A stretch of DNA of 5,825 nt from Planctomycetaceae bacterium. GTDB lineage: Bacteria; Planctomycetota; Planctomycetia; Planctomycetales; Planctomycetaceae. Location: the NCBI GenBank assembly GCA_016765335.1, contig JAESQE010000441.1, positions 1 to 5,825 on the forward strand, written 5' to 3'. Under the pieces are notes generated by a model. The model was given only the letters and a program-made list of their open reading frames with translations, made no database searches and had not been told where the DNA came from. The translations under genes were made by a program, and so were the position numbers. Shown here piece after piece: positions 1 through 5,745 of the stretch. Each line of letters opens with the position of its first letter. Position 1 is the stretch's first letter.

Positions 1-103
1 AAACTGTGAACAAGCAGACTGTGAACAAGCAAAGAGTCACTGCCACGAGTGCTGCTCGTATTCCGGATGCTGAAAAACTATTTTTACCAAGTAACCAATT
101 CAT
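1..103 (-). CDS. N-terminal fragment of a membrane or secreted protein, cut by the window edge
   Basis: The minus strand has an ATG at 103-101 followed by 34 open codons to the window edge. An in-frame TAA lies two codons upstream, so this is the first possible ATG. The peptide begins MNWLLGKNSFSASGIR and then becomes strongly hydrophobic (AALVAVTLCLFTV, about residues 17-34), which is the shape of a signal peptide or first transmembrane segment. A GAGGA sequence sits 12 nt upstream and a good -10 box lies further up (153-158). Orientation matches the other three genes. A 15-bp tandem duplication at 3-32 encodes CLFTV twice inside the hydrophobic stretch. The function cannot be told from what is visible. 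Both plus-strand frames 2 and 3 are also open for a while here, but neither has a hydrophobic core or initiation signals that fit as well. The call is moderate because only 34 codons are seen. Confidence 0.5.
   Translation of the reverse strand, partial: MNWLLGKNSFSASGIRAALVAVTLCLFTVCLFTV
3..32. repeat. 15-bp tandem duplication
   Basis: The unit ACTGTGAACAAGCAG at 3-17 is followed directly by a copy at 18-32 that differs only in the last base. The length is a multiple of three, so in the minus-strand gene it adds exactly five residues (CLFTV) to the hydrophobic segment without shifting the frame. More copies could lie beyond the left edge. Confidence 0.8.
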
Positions 104-115
104 CTGTTAGATCTT

Positions 116-120
116 TCCTC
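116..120 (-). promoter_or_regulatory. Shine-Dalgarno candidate for the left-edge gene
   Basis: On the minus strand GAGGA precedes the ATG at 103 with a 12-nt spacer. The spacer is longer than usual but the motif is a good match, and it helps choose the minus strand as the coding strand here. Confidence 0.4.
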
Positions 121-147
121 AGAAACTCTTTGCCTTAAAACCAACAA

Positions 148-181
148 GTCTAATTATAGACAACTCGCACGAAGTAGACAG
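148..181 (-). promoter_or_regulatory. Candidate promoter with palindrome over the -10 box
   Basis: Reading the minus strand, a perfect TATAAT occupies 158-153. Seventeen bases further upstream is CTGTCT (181-176), which matches TTGACA in only three places. The start of transcription would fall near 146, leaving about 43 nt of leader before the ATG at 103. The -10 box sits inside a small perfect inverted repeat, GTCTA-ATTA-TAGAC (148-161), which could be an operator half-site pair or chance in AT-rich DNA. The poor -35 keeps confidence moderate. Confidence 0.4.
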
Positions 182-251
182 TAAGTTTGCACCAGATCTC
201 TTTTACCAAGCAGAAATTTTATTTCCAAATATCAATTTCAAGGGACCGCAA

Positions 252-290
252 AGTCGTTCTGGCATGCTCCCCCGAAAACTTTGAACGACT
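252..290. repeat. Inverted repeat with an alternative pairing
   Basis: AGTCGTTC (252-259) and GAACGACT (283-290) are perfect complements around a 23-base loop. CAAAGT (249-254) and ACTTTG (279-284) also pair, and the two pairings overlap so both cannot form together. It lies between the end of the propeller gene and the left-edge gene, without a T-tract. It could be part of a transcript end or leader; no function can be assigned. Confidence 0.35.
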
Positions 291-305
291 CGCATAACCG
301 AAACG

Positions 306-372
306 CCCACTATTCGTGGGGAACTCCATCCCCTTCGTAAGGGGGTGAACCAATTAATAGAAATTCCCTTCA
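306..372 (-). repeat. Mosaic intergenic repeat, copy 1
   Basis: Read on the minus strand, this copy begins at the TGA stop of the propeller gene with the lead module (GAAGGGAATTTCTA, then AATTGGTT). Next comes the hairpin CCCCTT-ACG-AAGGGG (330-344), then GGAGTTCCCCACGAAT and GTGGG, which forms a weaker second hairpin (306-320). The parts match copies 2 and 3 nearly base for base, but here the ACG hairpin precedes the CCCAC hairpin, the reverse of copy 2. It may also serve as the transcript end of the propeller gene. Confidence 0.7.
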
Positions 373-1734
373 TTTTTTTCCGATGCAGTACAGGGATTCG
401 CCGGTTCTTAGTAGGATTCGGTTTTCTGTGATCGCTGGTGTCGCCATACTGAGTTGGTCTGAGTGGAGCTTGTTGGTGTGTAGCAGTTCAAATTCTTTTC
501 CTGCTTTGAATACGAATGTTTCGCCGAACTCGTTGAGACAGAAAATCTTTCCGTTGGATGCCCAGGGAGAAACCGTGAATGAACGGCCTCCGGAGAGTCG
601 TTGTTTGCCATAGATCTGTTTTCCAGATTTGGCATCGTAAGAAGTGATAAAACCTTGATCGAGTAACACATAAAGTTGATCGCGATAAACAAGAGTCGAT
701 GGGTTATAAGGAGCTGCTTTCTTTTGACACCAGGCGATGAACTCGTTAGAAGTTTGATCGCCTTGTAACGAAATATCACCAGAGGCACCGGGGCGAATTG
801 CATAGATCGGTTTTTGGGGATCCAGAATGTATCCCGATGTCACATACAGCAGTCCATGGGCAGTATAAGGCGTGGCGATGGTGATGCTTGAAGATCCTCC
901 GAATTCATAAAGTAGTTTTCCATCGAGATCGTAGGAACGGTTTTTTCCGGACGCGGGCACAATGATTTCTGTGCGTAACTTGTTCTTCCAGATGAACGGG
1001 GTTGCCCAATTACTTTTTTCATTACGAGGGGTTCGCCAAATTTGTTTGCCGGTTGTTTTGTCATAAGCTGCTAAGAAGGATTCGTCTTCATTGTCACTAA
1101 CGATGATAATACGGTTTTCGTGAAGTACTGGCGAAGAGGCTGTTCCCCAGTCGTAGCGGGTCTTGCAGGCCGGAAGTGGCTTCGACCAAACCGGTTTGCC
1201 ATCGAGAGTTAAACAATACAGACCGACATCGCCAAACAGAACGTAAAGATGTTTACCGTCAGTGACAGGGGTTTCGGATGCGTAACTGTTTTTTATATGA
1301 CGCGAAGTTTTGGGAATCCCCTGATGCACCGTGCGTTGCCAAAGTTCTTTGCCGTTTTGCAAACTGAAACAATGAACTTGCCAAAGATGCACGACTTCAT
1401 CTGGCTTCTTGCGGTCGCCACCAAAGTACAACCCCGATTTTGCTTTTTCAGCATCTCCGGTTTCTCTCGCAACGGTGGTGACAAAACCCAAATCGCCCGA
1501 GACAATCGGCGATGACCAGCCGCGACCAGCAATCGTTTTTTTCCAGAGAATGTTTTCGGTTTCACTCCAGGTATCAGGTAGCTCAGCGTGATCTGCAACG
1601 CCACGAGAATCTGCTCCCCGAAACTGAGGCCAGTCAACTGCCCAAACATTTTGGGTGTTTGAAGTGATCAACAGAATGATCAAGCTGGCTTGAATCACGC
1701 GATTTGCTGAATTTAAAGAATGAGCACAGAGCAT
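370..1734 (-). CDS. Secreted PQQ-like beta-propeller protein
   Basis: This is a BamB/PQQ-dehydrogenase-like repeat protein that folds as a beta-propeller. Numbering from the longer possible start (ATG at 1788): an arginine-containing N-terminus, hydrophobic core VIQASLIILLITS (31-43), likely signal-peptidase site after VWA (50), then a mature part opening VDWPQFRGADSRGV, typical of planctomycete exported propellers. Blade-like repeats follow, each with a hydrophobic strand and a G-K-x-x-W/Y turn: near GKELW (146-150), GKPVW (197-201), GKQIW (248-252) and GKQIY (389-393), with SSPIV, SSPVL and ATPFI strand starts. No dehydrogenase catalytic residues, heme motif or anchoring domain are seen, so the role is probably binding or scaffolding outside the cytoplasm; substrate unknown. 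I prefer the start at 1734 (454 residues) because AAGGA lies 8 nt before it and it gives a normal 32-residue signal peptide. The ATGs at 1788 and 1773 have no Shine-Dalgarno; the 1788 start would give 472 residues. Confidence 0.9.
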   Translation of the reverse strand: MLCAHSLNSANRVIQASLIILLITSNTQNVWAVDWPQFRGADSRGVADHAELPDTWSETENILWKKTIAGRGWSSPIVSGDLGFVTTVARETGDAEKAKSGLYFGGDRKKPDEVVHLWQVHCFSLQNGKELWQRTVHQGIPKTSRHIKNSYASETPVTDGKHLYVLFGDVGLYCLTLDGKPVWSKPLPACKTRYDWGTASSPVLHENRIIIVSDNEDESFLAAYDKTTGKQIWRTPRNEKSNWATPFIWKNKLRTEIIVPASGKNRSYDLDGKLLYEFGGSSSITIATPYTAHGLLYVTSGYILDPQKPIYAIRPGASGDISLQGDQTSNEFIAWCQKKAAPYNPSTLVYRDQLYVLLDQGFITSYDAKSGKQIYGKQRLSGGRSFTVSPWASNGKIFCLNEFGETFVFKAGKEFELLHTNKLHSDQLSMATPAITENRILLRTGESLYCIGKK

Positions 1735-1742
1735 CTTCGAAG

Positions 1743-1747
1743 TCCTT
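1743..1747 (-). promoter_or_regulatory. Shine-Dalgarno that decides the propeller gene start
   Basis: The minus strand reads AAAAGGACTTCGAAG before the ATG at 1734, placing AAGGA with an 8-nt spacer. The longer candidate starts at 1788 (preceded by AACTTCTCCC) and 1773 have nothing comparable. Confidence 0.5.
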
Positions 1748-1971
1748 TTCAGGGCACAGGGAACGACAGTCATTGAGAATGAATTCATGGGAGAAGTTTA
1801 GCATAAGCCATGGATTCGCACAGATAATCGCAGGTTTATTTAGGGGTATCAAGGAAATCCTGGACCAAAGCAACTTGTCCTATGAAATCTACTGGCGAGC
1901 CGGGGGTGTTAACCTAATGGCACTTATTTTTAGAAATCATGTTCGAAAACTACACGATTGATTCGATGCAG

Positions 1972-2165
1972 GGGTGGCTGGGGCGCAAATCGATTGCTGA
2001 ATTGTAATTGAGCTGTGCTTGCAGATTATGGATCGCATAAAGAAAGGGGTTTTGGCCCCAGATGTAGGATACTTCTGGGGCCAAAACAATACCTTGTGAG
2101 GTCCAGTCCGTTTTGCATGGGCTGGCTCTCATTTCCTCAAAATCTCCTTTGCGTCCCAGCCATCC
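1972..2165. repeat. Nested palindromic element, MITE-like
   Basis: The outer arms are GGGTGGCTGGGGCGCAAA (1972-1989) and the inverted GGATGGCTGGGACGCAAA (2165-2148), identical at 16 of 18 positions. At the exact centre (about 2068) lies a perfect 14-bp inverted repeat, GTTTTGGCCCCAGA (2049-2062) and TCTGGGGCCAAAAC (2074-2087), with an 11-base loop. The shared centre shows one symmetric structure of about 194 bp. Between the two stems the arms show only weak similarity, as in a decayed long hairpin. No target-site duplication is clear and there is no transposase. It may be a non-autonomous mobile repeat or a structured RNA region. Confidence 0.55.
2049..2087 (-). terminator. Strong hairpin, possible pabB transcript terminator
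   Basis: A perfect 14-bp stem with an 11-nt loop is followed on the minus strand by CCCCTTTCTTTAT, an imperfect T-rich run. It lies about 160 nt past the pabB stop and before the propeller gene, a sensible place for termination. The four C residues before the T run weaken the call, and the hairpin also forms the core of the larger palindrome. Confidence 0.35.
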
Positions 2166-2194
2166 TTTTGTTCATTTTTCATCGGGTATCGTAA

Positions 2195-2215
2195 CCGAGG
2201 CCATCACTGGCCCGG
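2195..2215 (-). terminator. GC hairpin just after pabB
   Basis: CCG-A-GGCCA pairs with TGGCC-CGG around a TCAC loop, giving eight GC-rich pairs with one bulged base. It starts 32 nt beyond the pabB stop on the minus strand. There is no T-tract after it, so it may be an RNA-stabilising or pausing hairpin and not a true intrinsic terminator. Confidence 0.3.
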
Positions 2216-2247
2216 CTCGCCTGTGGAGTCATAGAAAGTGAGAGTTT

Positions 2248-3657
2248 CTATCGAGTCTTTGGCGAAATATTAGCCGAAGGGGCTTGGGCAGCATTCACTA
2301 CTAACCCGGCGGCTTTGTGTTCGGTTTCTGTGTATTCGTTTTCGGGGATCGAATCAGCAACGATGCCGCCGCCTACCGGGCATTGTACGAGGCCATCTTT
2401 CCAGATGAGCGAACGAATTAAAATGCTGGATTGCAATGAACCATCAAAGCCAGCTGCAATTAACGAACCGCAGTAATGCCCACGAGCGGTTTGTTCGAGT
2501 TCTGAAATGATTTCCATGGCACGAATTTTGGGAGCACCGGTGATTGAACCACCCGGAAATGCAGCAGCCAGTAAATCCCAAAGATCTGCTTGATCGTTCA
2601 GTACACCTGTCACTTCAGAAACGAGATGATGCACTTTCTCGAATGATTCCAGTTCACACCATCGCGGGACTTTGACGCTGCCAATTTTGCAAACTTTGGA
2701 AAGATCGTTTCGCATCAGATCGACAATCATGGTGTTTTCTGCTCGATCTTTTTCAGCAGCTTGTAATGCAATGCCTTGCAGTAAGTCGGTGTCTTGTGCT
2801 TGCCAGCGTGGTCGTGTTCCCTTGATCGGACGAGTGACAACTTGTTGATTGTTTACCTGCAAAAACTGTTCGGGCGAAGCGCTGATCATCGCCCATTGAT
2901 CAGAAGGTTGAAAGTAGGCTGCAAACGGAGCCGGGTTCGTGTGTCTGACAGCATCGTATAATTCGAGTGGAGTTCCTTCGAATCGGTACTCTAACTTACG
3001 AGATAAATTTGCCTGATAAATATCACCTGCCCGAATGTAGTCAATCACTTTTCGGACTGCTTCGAGATGTTCGGATTGGGTGACGTTGCTAGCTGTTTTC
3101 GGGGCTGCTGTATCGTCTGTTAAAGGAGACTGTCTAGGCTTTGCTGACGTTCCGGTTGAACTCAAACAGTTATTGATCTGCTCGTGTCTTTGTTCCAGAC
3201 TGGGGCGAGATTGAAGATGAGAAGCATCTTCCTGGACCAACAGCCAGGCTTTGTTTTGTTTGTGATCCCAGCAGATGAGCCAATCGTATAAGCCAACTGC
3301 CAACGCGGGGGTGTAAAAATTATCGCTGGGAACTTCGGGCAATTGTTCCCAGCAATGCCCCAGTTCGTAGCCCAGTAATCCAATAATTCCCCCTTGAAAA
3401 GGAGGCAGGTCAGGCAGCAAAGTTGTGCTGTAATTGTGGAGTGCTTCTCGAAGTTCAAGAAATGGCTCGTCGCCTAGCTCTGTTTTTTCGAGAGTCCAGG
3501 TCTGAACAGGATCTGCTGAAAAGTAGGAGTATCTTCCTCGTTGTAGTTGATAACGCGCAGATTCGAGCAACACCGGCCAAGAGAGATCCCGGCAAGCTTT
3601 CAGTAGATCGGTAGGAGTGAGGCGATAGTCAAGTTCGACGTAACGTGAATTCATCAT
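2248..3657 (-). CDS. pabB: Aminodeoxychorismate synthase component I (PabB)
   Basis: PabB converts chorismate, with ammonia delivered by a PabA-type glutaminase, to 4-amino-4-deoxychorismate, the precursor of p-aminobenzoate for folate and tetrahydromethanopterin. The protein has 469 residues, normal for the family. The N-terminal domain (about 1-165) includes LLES (30-33) and [15 protein letters not shown] (89-103). A low-complexity linker (about 165-190) leads to the chorismate-binding domain (about 192-455). The key motif is PIKGT (277-281): lysine 279 is the nucleophile that marks PabB, where anthranilate synthase has alanine. SPE with Glu263 lies 16 residues before it, the spacing known in E. 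coli Pab[14 protein letters not shown] (306-318), [10 protein letters not shown] (368-377) and the EYTETEHKA region (441-449) supply magnesium and substrate contacts. There are two adjacent start ATGs (3657 and 3654) with no Shine-Dalgarno. PabA and PabC are not in the window. The leader holds strong repeat hairpins. Confidence 0.95.
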   Translation of the reverse strand: MMNSRYVELDYRLTPTDLLKACRDLSWPVLLESARYQLQRGRYSYFSADPVQTWTLEKTELGDEPFLELREALHNYSTTLLPDLPPFQGGIIGLLGYELGHCWEQLPEVPSDNFYTPALAVGLYDWLICWDHKQNKAWLLVQEDASHLQSRPSLEQRHEQINNCLSSTGTSAKPRQSPLTDDTAAPKTASNVTQSEHLEAVRKVIDYIRAGDIYQANLSRKLEYRFEGTPLELYDAVRHTNPAPFAAYFQPSDQWAMISASPEQFLQVNNQQVVTRPIKGTRPRWQAQDTDLLQGIALQAAEKDRAENTMIVDLMRNDLSKVCKIGSVKVPRWCELESFEKVHHLVSEVTGVLNDQADLWDLLAAAFPGGSITGAPKIRAMEIISELEQTARGHYCGSLIAAGFDGSLQSSILIRSLIWKDGLVQCPVGGGIVADSIPENEYTETEHKAAGLVVNAAQAPSANISPKTR

Positions 3658-3663
3658 GGGGCA

Positions 3664-3756
3664 TTAAAGGGTGGTTCTAAAAATTGGTTTGGAGTTCCCC
3701 ACGAATTGTGGGAACTCCAGTTCTCCCCCTTACGAAGGGGGAGTTAGAGGGGGTTT
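3664..3756 (+). repeat. Mosaic intergenic repeat, copy 2 (fullest copy)
   Basis: It starts with the lead module (TTAAAGGG, TTCTAAAAATTGGTT). Hairpin one follows at 3691-3718: GGAGTTCCC and AC pair with GTGGGAACTCC around GAATT with one extra C. Hairpin two is perfect: CTCCCCCTT-ACG-AAGGGGGAG (3723-3743), a 9-bp stem with a 3-base loop. The tail is TTAGAGGGGGTTT. In the pabB direction both hairpins would lie in the mRNA leader or promoter region, the nearest ending about 34 nt before the start codon. The structure resembles REP-type extragenic palindromes. Confidence 0.8.
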
Positions 3757-3871
3757 AGCCTGTTGCTACTATTACATCTACCGTTAAATGGCAGACGGTT
3801 TAACTGTTTTTGAATTTGATTTCCTGACGTCTTACCCAGCGTAGTCGGTATCAGGCAGGAAGAAAAGATTA

Positions 3872-4009
3872 ACCGCGGAGACGCAGAGATCACAGAGAAG
3901 TTTCAGGTGATTCTTATTTCACTACCATGCGAAACCGTAAGTCTTTTGAGTTCTATTGATTGTTTAAATCCTGGGTTTTTTGACTCGGTGTTCTCTGCGT
4001 CTCTGTGGT
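3872..4009. repeat. 138-bp element with 26-bp inverted ends
   Basis: The arms at 3872-3897 and 3984-4009 are inverted copies matching at 22 of 26 positions, sharing the 12-base core GAGACGCAGAGA. They enclose 86 bp of unremarkable AT-rich sequence with no open frame of note. Cores of this kind (ACAGAGACGCAGAGA-like) are, from memory, common dispersed repeats in several bacterial phyla. There is no transposase, so it is best described as a MITE-like element. Confidence 0.65.
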
Positions 4010-4103
4010 ATAAAAAATCGATCTGTTTTTATTTGTGCCCAATTGGGATTTAAAATCCATTGTCTGACTGACTATTTACGCTAGTTGAACTATTGTAATC
4101 GAT

Positions 4104-4151
4104 CTGTGTTTTAAGAAACTCTGGGGTTCAACTTTTAGAGGTACTATTAAG
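4104..4151 (-). repeat. Lead-module repeat without hairpins, at the stop of the DHPS-like gene
   Basis: Aligned with 5689-5733 it matches at about 37 of 47 positions with a single one-base gap, sharing AAGAA, CTCTGGG, TTCAA and TTTTAGA (plus-strand reading). It overlaps the end of the DHPS-like gene, including its tandem stop TAA TAG (4149-4144). The TTCTA...AATTG part is also related to the lead module of the hairpin-bearing copies. Confidence 0.5.
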
Positions 4152-5547
4152 TTAGTTTTTTCTTACGGATATCATGGCGATCTTTCGCCGGTTCTTTTTC
4201 TGGTGACAAGCCTCCCCAGTTGAGTCCTTCATCCTGGATGTATTGTTTGCCCAGCATACGGGCGATTTCCGCCATGGCTAGTTCGTAGCCTAGATAAAAA
4301 GCGTGCGGGACATCAACTTTCGAACTCTGCGGGATTTTCTTTAGTAATTCGAAGGGATCAGATTCAATCCAGTGACCATCTCGATTCATCATGTGCAGAC
4401 CATCTTCTTCTGCGAAGATGCGAAAATTGGGATCTTTAATTTTTGAGGCTAATTCTTCAAGCGACTCAGAAGATCGCGGGTACAGATAAGCATCTTTAAG
4501 CATCACCAATTGCGAATCAATATGCTTGGGAGGCTGATTGTTGTCCATTGCGTACTTGAGCATTCTGCGAGAAAGATCAATTTCTTTCACGCTGCTTCGT
4601 GCCCAGTTGATAACCTGAGTTGTTAAAACACTAGTGACTTGTAGTTCCTGACAAATGGCAGTGAGTAGAAAGTTGACTCCGGCTGAATCGACTTCAGACA
4701 GTTCCGAAACATTGCCAACTCCCATCATGACAGGAATTTCTGGCCAACGCTCACGGGTTTCTGCATAACGTTGTAACGATTTGAAGAAGCCAAAGCTGAT
4801 CGGTTCCAGAATGGGATCCAGACGAAACTTCTTTCCGTTTTGCGAAAGCACATCAATCGCAGGTTGCATTGTAGATAAATCTAAAAAGTCGTCTGGGATC
4901 ACAACCAGTTCTGCATCGAGCTGGCAGGCCCAGTCAAGATTGCTTGAGTTGCAGCTTAGAACAAGTTCAGCCCCTTCTTTGACAGCGGCTTCGACTTCCT
5001 GGCGATTGAAGCTATCGATCGAAATTCGAAATCCTTCCTGCTTCAGTAGTTTGATGTGCTCTGGCACTGTGCTGGACGATTCACCGGGCAGGCAGCCGTA
5101 ATCGATTAAGTTCGCGCCTTCATTCCGGTAATGTGTTGCGATTCGAAGTAATTCCTGATTCGAAAGCAGTGGGGCGTGATTGATCTCAGCGATAATTTCG
5201 ATGTCGTAAGGTGTCAGGTCAATCGGATTTTCGGAATTGCTTCCCCAGAAATGAGGCAGCTTGCGGAGATCTTTAGGGCCAAGCTGAAATGGTACGCCGT
5301 ACTTTTCTTCAAGCTTTTTCAAATCCCCCTGGCACCAGCCCGGTAAGATGACACGTGAGACACCCTCGGGGACGGTCAACTTGCGAGTAACCCAGCCAAC
5401 GTGCATTAACGCAGCAACACTAATGCCCAAAACTTCGATCTCTGCCCGGATTCCATGCTCAGCAACGATTAAGTCAACGACTCTTCGCAGTGCAGGTTCT
5501 GCCAGACGTCCAGTCACAAAAAGAACGTATTCGGGGTCATTATTCAT
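4147..5547 (-). CDS. Dihydropteroate-synthase-like pterin-binding protein (DUF6513 type)
   Basis: This 466-residue protein is much longer than folate DHPS (about 280). Residues 1-110 form an N-terminal alpha/beta domain ([26 protein letters not shown]) that I take to be DUF6513. Residues about 115-335 are a pterin-binding TIM barrel: AEINHAP (120-126), [15 protein letters not shown] (144-158), [15 protein letters not shown] (175-189), LSCN (197-200), RLDPILEP (242-249) and GVGNVSEL (276-283). A C-terminal domain (about 350-445: [28 protein letters not shown]) and a basic tail follow. The FolP lysine (Lys221 in E. coli) and the R-x-H near the barrel end are not evident; GVGNVS looks more like corrinoid methyltransferases. 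Related DHPS-like proteins occur in methanogens and in bacteria with tetrahydromethanopterin-linked C1 transfer, planctomycetes included, so a role in methanopterin synthesis or C1 metabolism is inferred. The neighbouring pabB fits. Start: the ATG at 5547 gives a sensible beta-strand N-terminus but has no Shine-Dalgarno. No signal peptide, so cytoplasmic. Confidence 0.85.
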   Translation of the reverse strand: MNNDPEYVLFVTGRLAEPALRRVVDLIVAEHGIRAEIEVLGISVAALMHVGWVTRKLTVPEGVSRVILPGWCQGDLKKLEEKYGVPFQLGPKDLRKLPHFWGSNSENPIDLTPYDIEIIAEINHAPLLSNQELLRIATHYRNEGANLIDYGCLPGESSSTVPEHIKLLKQEGFRISIDSFNRQEVEAAVKEGAELVLSCNSSNLDWACQLDAELVVIPDDFLDLSTMQPAIDVLSQNGKKFRLDPILEPISFGFFKSLQRYAETRERWPEIPVMMGVGNVSELSEVDSAGVNFLLTAICQELQVTSVLTTQVINWARSSVKEIDLSRRMLKYAMDNNQPPKHIDSQLVMLKDAYLYPRSSESLEELASKIKDPNFRIFAEEDGLHMMNRDGHWIESDPFELLKKIPQSSKVDVPHAFYLGYELAMAEIARMLGKQYIQDEGLNWGGLSPEKEPAKDRHDIRKKKLT

Positions 5548-5606
5548 AAGAAAACATCAAGCAACGCAGGGCCTTGGGACATCATCTGAGAGTCCCCTGA
5601 GTAATT

Positions 5607-5667
5607 GAAAGGGAATCCTCTGGAAATTGGTTCTCCCCCTTACGAAGGGGAGTGAGAGGGGGTTTTT
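5607..5667 (+). repeat. Mosaic intergenic repeat, copy 3
   Basis: The lead module GAAAGGGAATCCTCTGG and AAATTGGTT is joined directly to the CTCCCCCTT-ACG-AAGGGGAG hairpin (5633-5652, one C unpaired) and the tail GAGAGGGGGTTTTT. It matches copy 2 but lacks the CCCAC hairpin between lead and core, showing that the two hairpins are separable modules. Confidence 0.75.
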
Positions 5668-5688
5668 AACTACTTTTTAATAACCAAA

Positions 5689-5733
5689 CTGTCTTCAAGA
5701 ACCTCTGGGATTCAATTTTTAGAAGTTCCCTTA
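5689..5733 (-). repeat. Lead-module repeat without hairpins, facing copy 3
   Basis: On the minus strand it reads TTAAGGGAACTTCTAAAAATTG and continues into a part shared with 4104-4151. Because copy 3 points toward it, the segment 5607-5733 is bounded by imperfect inverted ends (AAGGGAA...AAATTG), the layout of a small non-autonomous element of about 127 bp. Confidence 0.5.
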
Positions 5734-5745
5734 ATTCAAATGGGG

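Larger units (their letters stand above)
1735..2247. other. 513-bp gap between pabB and the propeller gene
   Basis: No convincing gene is present. Going leftward from the pabB stop, the gap holds a small AT-rich hairpin over the stop codon (2231-2251, stem ATAGAAA/TTTCTAT), a GC hairpin (2195-2215), a nested palindrome (1972-2165) and about 180 bp of plain sequence that should contain the propeller gene's promoter. No promoter there stands out. The distance suggests the propeller gene is transcribed separately from pabB. Confidence 0.6.
3658..4146. other. 489-bp repeat-rich gap between the DHPS-like gene and pabB
   Basis: No gene is seen. The gap contains mosaic repeat copy 2 next to the pabB start, a 138-bp inverted-repeat element in the middle, and a hairpin-less relative of the lead module at the DHPS-like gene's stop. 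It also has short palindromes, such as CCCAATTGGG at about 4037-4046 and an 8-bp inverted repeat AGTTGAAC/GTTCAACT (4083-4090, 4126-4133). The length argues against tight cotranscription of the two genes, though both point the same way. Confidence 0.6.

Noticed and set aside
2..73. Plus-strand frame 2 giving a cysteine-rich peptide (HCHECCSYSGC)
   Set aside because: The cysteines come from TGC/TGT runs in the tandem repeat and the short stretch after it; only 23 codons are visible, and the minus-strand gene explains the region better.
3..110. Plus-strand open frame ending at TAG 108-110, possible C-terminus of a rightward gene
   Set aside because: Thirty-five codons without a stop are not rare by chance. 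The minus-strand reading has a start, Shine-Dalgarno, -10 box and hydrophobic leader, and agrees with the other genes' direction.
1950..2132. 60-codon minus-strand frame starting MRASPCKTDW, with AAGGAG upstream
   Set aside because: It runs straight through the 14-bp perfect palindrome and into the outer repeat arm, shows no domain-like pattern and sits wholly in repeat DNA; it looks like a repeat-borne frame despite the fair ribosome-binding sequence.
2195..2251. GC-rich hairpins after pabB considered as a tRNA
   Set aside because: No acceptor stem, anticodon loop or TTCGA-type T-loop could be assembled; the stems are simple local hairpins.
2248..3657. Anthranilate synthase component I (TrpE) as alternative identity
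   Set aside because: PIKGT with the lysine nucleophile at 279 is the PabB signature; TrpE has alanine there. No trp genes are adjacent.
306..5733. Dispersed palindromic repeats considered as a CRISPR array
   Set aside because: Copies are kilobases apart, in both orientations and of mosaic structure, with no regular spacers or cas genes.
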